Assembly: GCA_029555885.1 (NCBI GenBank) | Contig: JAKPQT010000218.1 | Span: 1-10,478 of the forward strand | DNA: 10,478 nt | Direction: 5' to 3' | Origin: Chloroflexota bacterium | GTDB lineage: Bacteria; Chloroflexota; Anaerolineae; CG2-30-64-16 | Shown here: positions 1-6,092 of the stretch, in pieces | Layout of the letters: each line of letters begins with the position of its first letter | How positions within the stretch are numbered: the stretch's first letter is position 1 | Made by a program: the position numbers and the translations under genes | The notes under the pieces: model-generated | What the model was told of the DNA's origin: nothing | The model's database searches: none | What the model saw: only the letters and a program-made list of their open reading frames with translations

Positions 1-492
1 GTTGAGCTCGCTTACGCTGAAAACCGGCCGGCTGACGAGTGGTTCGCCCGCGTGCATCCAGGGCAGGGCCAGCGACGGCAGCCAGGCCTGGAACGGCGCG
101 GGAACAGCCAGGGTGCCTAACGGCGTCGTGAAGACGAGGCCACGATCATACAGGACTTGCAGAGCTGTCGAGTACTCTTCGGCGCTGATCTGTCGTTGTT
201 CCACATGGGAGAGTGCGGCGGCCAGCCCGGCCGCGTCGGGGGTCTGCGCCATGAGATTGTGCCAGCGGAGGATGGCGGCCTCGGTGGGCGACAGCCCGTC
301 GTAGATGGCCCGCATTCGCGGCGCATCCAGCAGGTAACCGGCCAACTGCTCCACGATATCGTTCTTGGCCGTGCCCTTGAGCGGCCAGCCCCAGGCGCGC
401 GCGATGTTTCGCAACTCGGCGATGGAACGAACCTGCAGCAACAGCCGGAATCCCTCCCGCTGTGCCGCCTGCGGGTCAGGTGCGGGTGTCAT
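1..492 (-). CDS. N-terminal part of an XPB-associated protein (SAP-like plus winged-helix region), truncated by the window edge
   Basis: The reading frame is open from an ATG at 492 to base 1, so 164 residues are visible and the C-terminus is missing. Residues about 22-55 (IAELRNIARAWGWPLKGTAK, then NDIVEQLAGYL) look like a SAP-type helix-turn-helix: a hydrophobic helix, a G-x-P/K-G turn, then K-x-D-I-V. Residues about 66-122 (GLSPTEAAILRW, later a YDRGLVF strand) resemble a winged helix. Both suggest DNA or protein-partner binding. The gene begins 6 bp after the XPB helicase stop and in the same frame, so the two are almost certainly co-transcribed. From knowledge of the family, mycobacterial XPB sits next to a gene (Rv0862c type) for a protein with a helicase-associated C-terminal domain, and I infer that this is the counterpart. 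That domain lies outside the window, so the assignment is tentative. The ribosome binding site is weak (AGGCGG about 2 nt before ATG), which would suit reinitiation after the helicase. Confidence 0.7.
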   Translation of the reverse strand, partial: MTPAPDPQAAQREGFRLLLQVRSIAELRNIARAWGWPLKGTAKNDIVEQLAGYLLDAPRMRAIYDGLSPTEAAILRWHNLMAQTPDAAGLAAALSHVEQRQISAEEYSTALQVLYDRGLVFTTPLGTLAVPAPFQAWLPSLALPWMHAGEPLVSRPVFSVSELN

Positions 493-498
493 GGCCGC

Positions 499-2280
499 CT
501 ACCACTCAGCACCGTTCCGCTCCGGGTCGTAATCAGCCAGGTCGTCGCGGTAAAGTATCTCGTACTTGTATCCCTGTTCGGTCAGGAACATCTGCCGGTT
601 GGCTCCGAATAACTGGTCGCGCGTGTCGCGCATGACGATGGCGTAGAAGTGGGCGGGGCGGTCGTCTTGCTTGGGGCGCAGGATGCGGCCCAGCCGCTGC
701 GCTTCCTCCTGCCGCGAGCCGAACGTGCCGCTGACCTCGATGGCGACGCTGACGTCGGGCAGGTCGATGGCGAAGTTGGCGACCTTCGAGACGACCAGGC
801 AGCGCAGCGTGCCCTCGCGCATCTGGCGGTACAGCGCCTGGCGTTCACGAACGGGCGTCTTGCCGGTCAGCAGGGGCGCACCCAGCAACTGCGCAATGTC
901 CGCCAACTGGTCCAGGTAGGTGCCGATGACGAGCACCTGGTCAGTGGGATGCCGGGCAATGAGCTGCTGCACGACGGGAATCTTCGCCGGGTCCGTCGCG
1001 GCCAGCCGGTACTGCTCCCGGCTGTCGGCCATCGCGTACTCGAAGCGGCGCTCCGGCGCCATGTCCAGCCGGATTTCATGGCAGTGCGCCGTCGCAATCC
1101 AGCCCTGCCGCTCCAGGTCCTTCCATGGCACGTCGTACTTCTTGGGGCCGATCAGCGCGAAAACATGATCCTCCTTGCCGTCCTCGCGCACGAGGGTGGC
1201 CGTCAGGCCGAGGCGGCGGCGGCCCTGCAGCTCCGCCGTCATGCGGAACATGGGCGCAGGGAGCAGGTGGACTTCGTCGTAGACGATGAGGCCCCAATCG
1301 CGCTCGTTGAACAGCTTGAAGTGAGGGAAGTCATCGGGCGTCAATGGTTGGACGGAGGTGCCGAAATCGTCGAACAGGTCGGCCTCGTCTGCATCGCGCG
1401 GCCGCCGCTTGTGATAGGTGAGAATCTGGTACGTGGTGATGGTGACGGGCTTGATTTCCTTGACGTCGCCGGTGTATTCACCCACTTCGTCCGAGGCCAG
1501 GGAGGTCTTGTCGAGCAGCTCCTCGATCCACTGGCGCACGGCCACCGTGTTCGTCGTCAGGATGAGGGTGTTGGTCTGCAACTGCTCCATGACGCCCATG
1601 CCCACGATGGTCTTGCCTGCTCCGCACGGCAGCACGACGACGCCTGAGCCGCCCTGGGCCGAGCCGCCAGCGTAGAATGTCTCCACCGCATCCGTCTGGT
1701 AATGGCGCATGGTGAAGGTCTTGCCGGTGCGCCGCATCGCGTCGAGCAGACGGATGGTCAGTCCGGCGCCATCGACATAACCCGCCAGGTCTTCTGCCGG
1801 GAAGCCCACATCGACGAGGGCTTTCTTGATGTGGCCGCGCATGGCCGGATTGACCTGCACGGTGCGCGCGTCTATCTGGCCGGTGATGAACTGGCTGACC
1901 TTGCGCTGGCGGCTGACCTCCAGCATGAGGAGCGGGTCTTCCGCGCTGAGCAGCAGGCCGCCATCCGGTGCGCGGCGCAGCTTCAGCCGCCCGAAGCGCG
2001 AGACGTAGTCCCGCACATCGGCCTGGATGTTGCCGGGGACATCGTACTTGCTGTATTGGGTCAGGGATTGGAGGATGGCATCTGCATCCAGCCCGCTGGC
2101 GGCTGCGTTCCACAGCGACAGCGGCGACAGCCGGTAGGTGTGGATGTGTTCGGGGCTTTTCTCCAACTCCGCAAAGCGCGCCAGCGCGTCGCGCGCCTCC
2201 TGGTAGCTGGGGTTATCGACCTCCAGCAGGACGGTCCGATCGCTCTGCACGACCATCGGATTCAAAGGATTAGCGGCCAT
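499..2280 (-). CDS. XPB/Ssl2-type (ERCC3-like) superfamily 2 DNA helicase
   Basis: A full-length 593-residue ATP-dependent helicase of the XPB family, a 3'-5' DNA translocase. In eukaryotes XPB opens DNA in TFIIH; archaeal and mycobacterial forms are linked to DNA repair. An N-terminal region (about 1-185) precedes the motor. Motif I is PCGAGKT at 218-224, motif II is DEVH at 335-338 (the DExH form usual in bacterial and archaeal XPB), and motif III is TAT at 360-362. The XPB-specific RED triad is at 365-367, and motif VI QRLGRILR is at 528-535. All catalytic motifs are intact. The length is slightly above the roughly 540-550 residues of the mycobacterial enzyme. The ATG at 2280 has no strong Shine-Dalgarno sequence, but a promoter ends about 36 nt upstream and no better in-frame start is visible. 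The product ends in TAG, followed 6 bp later by the partner gene. The family call is very secure; the pathway is inferred. Confidence 0.97.
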   Translation of the reverse strand: MAANPLNPMVVQSDRTVLLEVDNPSYQEARDALARFAELEKSPEHIHTYRLSPLSLWNAAASGLDADAILQSLTQYSKYDVPGNIQADVRDYVSRFGRLKLRRAPDGGLLLSAEDPLLMLEVSRQRKVSQFITGQIDARTVQVNPAMRGHIKKALVDVGFPAEDLAGYVDGAGLTIRLLDAMRRTGKTFTMRHYQTDAVETFYAGGSAQGGSGVVVLPCGAGKTIVGMGVMEQLQTNTLILTTNTVAVRQWIEELLDKTSLASDEVGEYTGDVKEIKPVTITTYQILTYHKRRPRDADEADLFDDFGTSVQPLTPDDFPHFKLFNERDWGLIVYDEVHLLPAPMFRMTAELQGRRRLGLTATLVREDGKEDHVFALIGPKKYDVPWKDLERQGWIATAHCHEIRLDMAPERRFEYAMADSREQYRLAATDPAKIPVVQQLIARHPTDQVLVIGTYLDQLADIAQLLGAPLLTGKTPVRERQALYRQMREGTLRCLVVSKVANFAIDLPDVSVAIEVSGTFGSRQEEAQRLGRILRPKQDDRPAHFYAIVMRDTRDQLFGANRQMFLTEQGYKYEILYRDDLADYDPERNGAEW

Positions 2281-2322
2281 AACACTCTGCGATTTCCGCG
2301 ATTAGACTGAACACAATGTACC

Positions 2323-2352
2323 AGTATACACCGGCACACGGCACAATGACAA
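2323..2352 (-). promoter_or_regulatory. Probable sigma70-type promoter of the XPB gene
   Basis: On the minus strand, TTGTCA (2352-2347, five of six matches to TTGACA) is followed by an 18-bp spacer and TATACT (2328-2323, five of six matches to TATAAT). Transcription would begin near 2316, giving a leader of about 36 nt before the ATG at 2280. It lies in the 76-bp gap after the DUF3052 gene, so the XPB-partner pair could be transcribed independently of the genes upstream. Read by eye only. Confidence 0.55.
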
Positions 2353-2356
2353 AGCG

Positions 2357-2773
2357 TCAACTTCTGCGCGTCAGTGTCTTGATCTCCCCGATGGGCCGGA
2401 ACCGCAGCGCGGACCAGGTCTCGTCCACTGCAATCTGCGTGACCGGCAGCCACCCCGCCGCGGTGACGCTGTCCCAGCCGGTGTCGCGGTTGATGTCGGT
2501 CTGCACGGTCTTGCTGCGCTTGGGATAGGTCAGCCAGAGGATGCCGCCGGGCTTGAGCGCGGCCATGCCCCGGCGGGCCAGTGTCTCCACGTCAGTCTGC
2601 TGGTGCACGAAGAGCTGTACGATATCGGCTCCGGCCTGCGGCGGGTCATCTGTGAGCAGCGTCGCCCCTTCCGGCAGCGGCAGCAATCGCTCACGATAGC
2701 CCGCAGGCGGATTGAGCAGCAGCACCGTGCATCCCGGCTTGATCTGGAGTTTCTTAAGCAACGCTTCGTCCAT
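2357..2773 (-). CDS. DUF3052-type small protein with a methyltransferase-like fold signature
   Basis: A small, probably cytoplasmic protein of 138 residues. It begins with LLKKLQIKPG (5-14), then a strand and turn VLLLNPPAGY (17-26), PLPEGATLLTD (32-42), a second strand IVQLFV (51-56), PGGILWLTYPKRSK (75-88), TDINRD (92-97) and VDETWSALRFR (116-126). This order and wording match the DUF3052 family as I know it. The alternating strands and the PGG-x-LW element recall Rossmann-type methyltransferases, but no S-adenosylmethionine-binding GxGxG loop is visible, so I do not claim an enzyme. I chose the ATG at 2773 because GGAGG lies 5 nt upstream (2783-2779). An in-frame upstream codon at 2800 coincides with the predicted transcription start and has no ribosome binding site. 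The gene stands 70 bp after the CBM9 gene with its own promoter. Function unknown. Confidence 0.85.
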   Translation of the reverse strand: MDEALLKKLQIKPGCTVLLLNPPAGYRERLLPLPEGATLLTDDPPQAGADIVQLFVHQQTDVETLARRGMAALKPGGILWLTYPKRSKTVQTDINRDTGWDSVTAAGWLPVTQIAVDETWSALRFRPIGEIKTLTRRS

Positions 2774-2778
2774 TGTTC

Positions 2779-2783
2779 CCTCC
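2779..2783 (-). promoter_or_regulatory. Strong Shine-Dalgarno that fixes the DUF3052 start
   Basis: The minus strand reads GGGGAGGGAACA directly before the ATG at 2773, which puts a perfect GGAGG 5 nt from the start. This favours the 138-residue product over a version nine residues longer beginning at 2800. Confidence 0.85.
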
Positions 2784-2806
2784 CCGTTCGCTGTCAGCAA
2801 CGCACG

Positions 2807-2815
2807 ATTATATCA
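2807..2815 (-). promoter_or_regulatory. Extended -10 promoter of the DUF3052 gene with an overlapping small palindrome
   Basis: The minus strand reads TGATATAAT (2815-2807), a perfect TATAAT with the TGn extension. No good -35 box stands 16-18 bp upstream, which is tolerated in extended -10 promoters. Instead, the perfect palindrome CACT-ATA-AGTG lies at 2822-2832, on the edge of where a -35 would sit. It may be an operator, but this is speculative. The start of transcription would be near 2800, leaving about 27 nt before the ATG. Confidence 0.65.
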
Positions 2816-2843
2816 CAATTGCACTATAAGTGGATTTCTGACC

Positions 2844-4370
2844 TCAGTTCGCAAGCATGAGCGTGCCCCACTGGGTCGGGTTGTCGTGCGTGGTGCGCGC
2901 AGGGGAGGAAGCCAGGACGGTCTGCTGGGCCGGCGCGGCGCCGTCGTTGTCGTTCACCGCGAGGTTGAAGCCGAACGGCGTACCGGCGGCGGCCGCCGCG
3001 GTCACGTCGCCGGCCGCCATATCGACCGCCGACCAGGGAATCAGCGCCTCGACCCGGTAGCCGGTCGCCGTCGGTGCGACCGCTGCGGGGATATCGAGCG
3101 CGCTCTCGCGCGCATACGGCAGCCAGCGGTAGCCGCGCGGGCTGGCCGCCTGCGGCCCGTAGCTCAGGCCAATCTGGTAGTCATCCGCCGAGTTGCGCGG
3201 ATCTGCCAGGTCGCCCGCGAGGTCCCGATCGAAGTTCAGCTCCAGGCCGTCGCCCTGCCACATGTCGGTGTTCTGCGGGCCGGGGCGATAGACATCGTCC
3301 GTCACCTCGAGCGCGAGATAGAGCCCCTCGCCTGCCCAGGCAAGCTGGAAGCGAGCGGCCAGGTCAGCGGCGCCGGTCCACGCGTCGCGGCCGTGGACGA
3401 GTGCGCTGACGGGCTGCCAGTCGCCGGGCCATTCGCTGAAGTCGGCATCCAACGTCGCGGTTAGCGGCCGCGCCGTGAACCGGCCCTGGTTGGCAGGGCG
3501 GGCGACCGCGGACGCAGGGCCAGGCTCCGGCACGGCCAGCATGCCGAGGTCCGCGCTGCGCCAGCCGGCCGCGTGTATGGCCAGGGCCAGCGGCCGCCAG
3601 CCCGGTTCGGTTGCGAAGTTGTAGAGTCCGTCGGCGGTGCAGGACGAGACGTTCGTGCTGCGCAGCAGGAAACCGCGCTCGAACGCCTGGAGCAGCGCGC
3701 AGAAGCCCTTCTCCTTATCCGTGGCCCAGCCGAGCGCCTGAAATACATCGTCGCGCGTCGACCAAACCCAGCCGAAGCCACGTTCCGGGGCGACGCGACC
3801 TGCCGGTGCGGGGCCGCGGCCCGCGGGTTCAGAACCATCCCACGGCTCTGTGATCGGCAGCCAGTGGCCGTCATTCAGCAGGACGTAGGCCTCGTCGGTG
3901 TCGCTGCGCCAGAGCATCGCGCCGCGCTCGAACGGCTCCCACGCAGCCCAAACCACCGCTGCCGGTCCCTGTGCGCAGCCCAGTTCAGCCAGGCTGTAGA
4001 GGGACGCCAGCTCCGGCGCCACGTCCGTCGTGCAGGCGGGCGGCTCGGTCGGTGTGAGGTTGGGAGTAACACTCGCAGTCGCGGATGCAGCCGGCAGCGT
4101 GGTCAGGGTGGCCGTAGGCGTGCCCGCAGGTGTTGCACTCGCGGCCTCCGCTGTGCCTGTCGCCTGGGCGACGGCGGCGGGCGTGCCCGGCGTCGAGGTC
4201 ACGGCAGGGGGCGTCCACGCGCCGCCGGATGACCCGACGCGCTGGCGGAAGGTCATCGCGGCGAAGATGCCCGCAATGAAGACGAATGCGACCAGGGCGA
4301 TGCCCGCAACCAGGTAAGGGTTGCGCCGCGGCTGCGGCTCGCCGGGCGGCTCGGAATATGGATCAGTCAT
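2844..4370 (-). CDS. Membrane-anchored extracellular protein with paired FERG module and CBM9-like domain
   Basis: A 508-residue surface protein. A short proline- and arginine-containing N-terminus is followed by one hydrophobic helix (about 19-39) and then FRQR. The helix has no obvious signal-peptidase site, so it probably acts as an anchor. A Pro/Thr/Ala-rich linker spans about 50-112. Two related segments follow, around AWEPFERGAMLWRSD (143-157) and LLQAFERGFLLRS (226-238), each leading to a Tyr-rich stretch and a W-x-P/L end; four cysteines (113, 132, 224, 244) flank them. Residues about 298-506 form a CBM9-like beta-sandwich: LDADFSEWPGDWQP, LYLALEVTDDVY, DGLELNFDRD, then YRVEALIPWSAVD and FGFNLAVNDND, ending in QWGTLML. 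CBM9 domains bind sugars or sugar ends, so a glycan-binding surface role is inferred. I saw no catalytic domain. The ATG at 4370 is preferred over an in-frame codon at 4406 because its product has the more typical N-terminus, although its ribosome binding site is poor. Confidence 0.85.
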   Translation of the reverse strand: MTDPYSEPPGEPQPRRNPYLVAGIALVAFVFIAGIFAAMTFRQRVGSSGGAWTPPAVTSTPGTPAAVAQATGTAEAASATPAGTPTATLTTLPAASATASVTPNLTPTEPPACTTDVAPELASLYSLAELGCAQGPAAVVWAAWEPFERGAMLWRSDTDEAYVLLNDGHWLPITEPWDGSEPAGRGPAPAGRVAPERGFGWVWSTRDDVFQALGWATDKEKGFCALLQAFERGFLLRSTNVSSCTADGLYNFATEPGWRPLALAIHAAGWRSADLGMLAVPEPGPASAVARPANQGRFTARPLTATLDADFSEWPGDWQPVSALVHGRDAWTGAADLAARFQLAWAGEGLYLALEVTDDVYRPGPQNTDMWQGDGLELNFDRDLAGDLADPRNSADDYQIGLSYGPQAASPRGYRWLPYARESALDIPAAVAPTATGYRVEALIPWSAVDMAAGDVTAAAAAGTPFGFNLAVNDNDGAAPAQQTVLASSPARTTHDNPTQWGTLMLAN

Positions 4371-4511
4371 GGCATCACTCACTCTCTTCTCACAACAGCC
4401 AATCACAGCACATCTGATGACAATACACCGTGCGGCTGCGTTTCTCTGTGAGCGCGGGTACAGGGCGCGATTGACCGATCGCTATGCGGCTCGGAGCGGA
4501 TGGTGCGTGGA

Positions 4512-6092
4512 TCAGAAGGTTATCGCCGGCTCGGAGGATGACTTGCCGGTCAGCGCCGCCGCGAAGCGCCAGAGGGCGTCCAGCCGGACGAGCCGGGCGG
4601 CCGCGAGATACGCAACGCCACCCGCTGCGCCGCAGGCGGCCAGCGTCATCAGGTTGCTCCAGCCTGCGCGCTCTGCCACGCCAGCCACGACGAGCACGGC
4701 GGCAGCCATCGCGGCCGAGGCAGCCAGCGTGCGCAGGAGCGACAGGGCGGTCGCGCGACCTTCCACCCCGCCGATGCGCCGGCCCAGGATGAGCAGCAGC
4801 GCGATGACTTCCAGCGTGATGGCGATCGAATTTGCCAGCGCCAGCCCGCCGTAGCCCAGGCTGCGCATCAGCACGAGGCCGAGACCGATGCTGAGCGCGG
4901 CGGATGCGGCTGCCAGCCACAGCGGGGTGATGGTGTCCTGCAGCGCGAAGAAGGCGCGCGCGGCTAGCTCCAGGCAGGTGTGACCCGCCAGTCCGAGGGC
5001 ATAGAAGCGCAGCGCCACATAGACCGCCTCGGTGGCCGCGGCATCGAATTCCCCGCGCTGGTACAGCAGCGCCAGCAGCGGCCGGCCCAACAGGATGAGT
5101 GCGACGGCCGCCGGAACGGCCAGCGCGAGGACGGTGCGCAGCGACTCGCCCAGGGTGTGCCGTAGCCCCGTGTGGTCGTGCCGCGCCGCGAGCACGGCCA
5201 GCGTCGGGAAGGCCACCAGCCCGAACGCGGTGCCGATGATGGTCTCCGGCAACTGCATGGCATCCCAGCCCCATTCGAGCGCGCTGACGCTGCCCGCGCC
5301 GAGCCGGGAGGCCAGGTTGGTCGTTGCCAGGAGGCTGAGGTGGAAGACGCCCAGGTCGAGCACGCGCGGCCCCATCAGCCAGGCGACCCGGCGCACGCTC
5401 CCGCGGCCGGCCGACAGCACCGGCCACCACCGGAAGCCGTAGTAGAGCAGCGCGGGGACCTTGATGAGCAGGTGGAGCAGCGCGCCGATGACTGCGCCGA
5501 TGGCCAGCCCGCGCACGCCCCAGGTGGGGACCAGCCACAGCGCGGCGGCTGCGATACTCAGGGGGTAGATGATGGGTGCGAGCGCAGGGAAGAGGAAGTG
5601 CTGGAAGCCGTGGAGCACGCTGCCCTGCACCGCGCTGACGCCGAAGATGACGGTGGACAGGAGGATGATGCGCATGATGCTGGCGGTCTCGGCTTGCTGC
5701 GCAGGATCGAAGCCGGGTGCGATGACCGTCCGCACAAGCCACGGCGCGAGAATGGCCGCGAGGCTCGCGAGCACGCCGACCACCAGCACGACCCAGTTCG
5801 TCACCGCGCTCGCCAGCTGCCACGCGCCGGCCCGTTCATCTGCTGCGAGGAAGTCGGCAAACACCGGGATGAACGCGGTCGCCAGCGCGCCGCCTGCCAC
5901 GATCGTGAACAACAGGTCCGGCAGCTTGAAGGCTGCGTAATACGCATCCAGCCCGGCGCCGATGCCGAATGTGCGGCCGATAATCATGTTGCGAAACAGG
6001 CCCGCGGCGGCTGCCAGCGCAAACGCGGCGGAAACCATCAGCACATTGCGCGCGAGATGGCGGGCGGTGCTGCGGGGGTCAGAGGTAGTCAC
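4512..6092 (-). CDS. murJ: MurJ/MviN-family polytopic membrane protein (MOP superfamily), probable lipid-linked precursor flippase
   Basis: A 526-residue, very hydrophobic protein with many membrane helices, the usual size and character of MurJ, which flips lipid II across the cytoplasmic membrane for peptidoglycan synthesis. Family signatures include RNMIIGRTFGIGAGLDA (34-50), AFKLPDLL (54-61), GGALATAFIPVFADF (67-81), the AMQLPETIIG segment (278-287) and LLYQRGEFD (342-350). Against E. coli MurJ recalled from memory, R24, D39 and K46 correspond to R34, D49 and K56, but R18, R52, R53, E57 and R270 appear as A28, F62, T63, G67 and D277. These are positions tied to lipid II binding, so the substrate is uncertain. 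The GTG at 6092 overlaps the preceding C39 gene in a GTGA junction, which implies translational coupling; the reading frame extends further upstream to 6326 but only inside that gene. It could also be another MOP-family lipid or polysaccharide flippase. Confidence 0.9.
   Translation of the reverse strand: MTTSDPRSTARHLARNVLMVSAAFALAAAAGLFRNMIIGRTFGIGAGLDAYYAAFKLPDLLFTIVAGGALATAFIPVFADFLAADERAGAWQLASAVTNWVVLVVGVLASLAAILAPWLVRTVIAPGFDPAQQAETASIMRIILLSTVIFGVSAVQGSVLHGFQHFLFPALAPIIYPLSIAAAALWLVPTWGVRGLAIGAVIGALLHLLIKVPALLYYGFRWWPVLSAGRGSVRRVAWLMGPRVLDLGVFHLSLLATTNLASRLGAGSVSALEWGWDAMQLPETIIGTAFGLVAFPTLAVLAARHDHTGLRHTLGESLRTVLALAVPAAVALILLGRPLLALLYQRGEFDAAATEAVYVALRFYALGLAGHTCLELAARAFFALQDTITPLWLAAASAALSIGLGLVLMRSLGYGGLALANSIAITLEVIALLLILGRRIGGVEGRATALSLLRTLAASAAMAAAVLVVAGVAERAGWSNLMTLAACGAAGGVAYLAAARLVRLDALWRFAAALTGKSSSEPAITF

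Noticed and set aside
649..1647. Plus-strand open frame of 332 codons opposite the XPB helicase
   Set aside because: Antisense to the conserved helicase motifs, with no protein family features; a composition artefact.
2712..3464. Plus-strand open frame of 250 codons opposite the CBM9-like region
   Set aside because: Antisense to a conserved CBM9-like domain and composed mostly of Arg, Gly, Val and Ala.
4371..4511. Terminator or promoter between the MurJ-like and CBM9 genes
   Set aside because: I searched the 141 bp and found no hairpin with a T-run; the best -10-like run on the minus strand (TATTGT) has no -35 partner, so I do not call either.
4390..5823. Minus-strand frame of 477 codons overlapping the MurJ-like gene in another frame
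   Set aside because: Rich in Arg, Ala, Pro and His with no motifs, while the other frame has the MurJ signatures.
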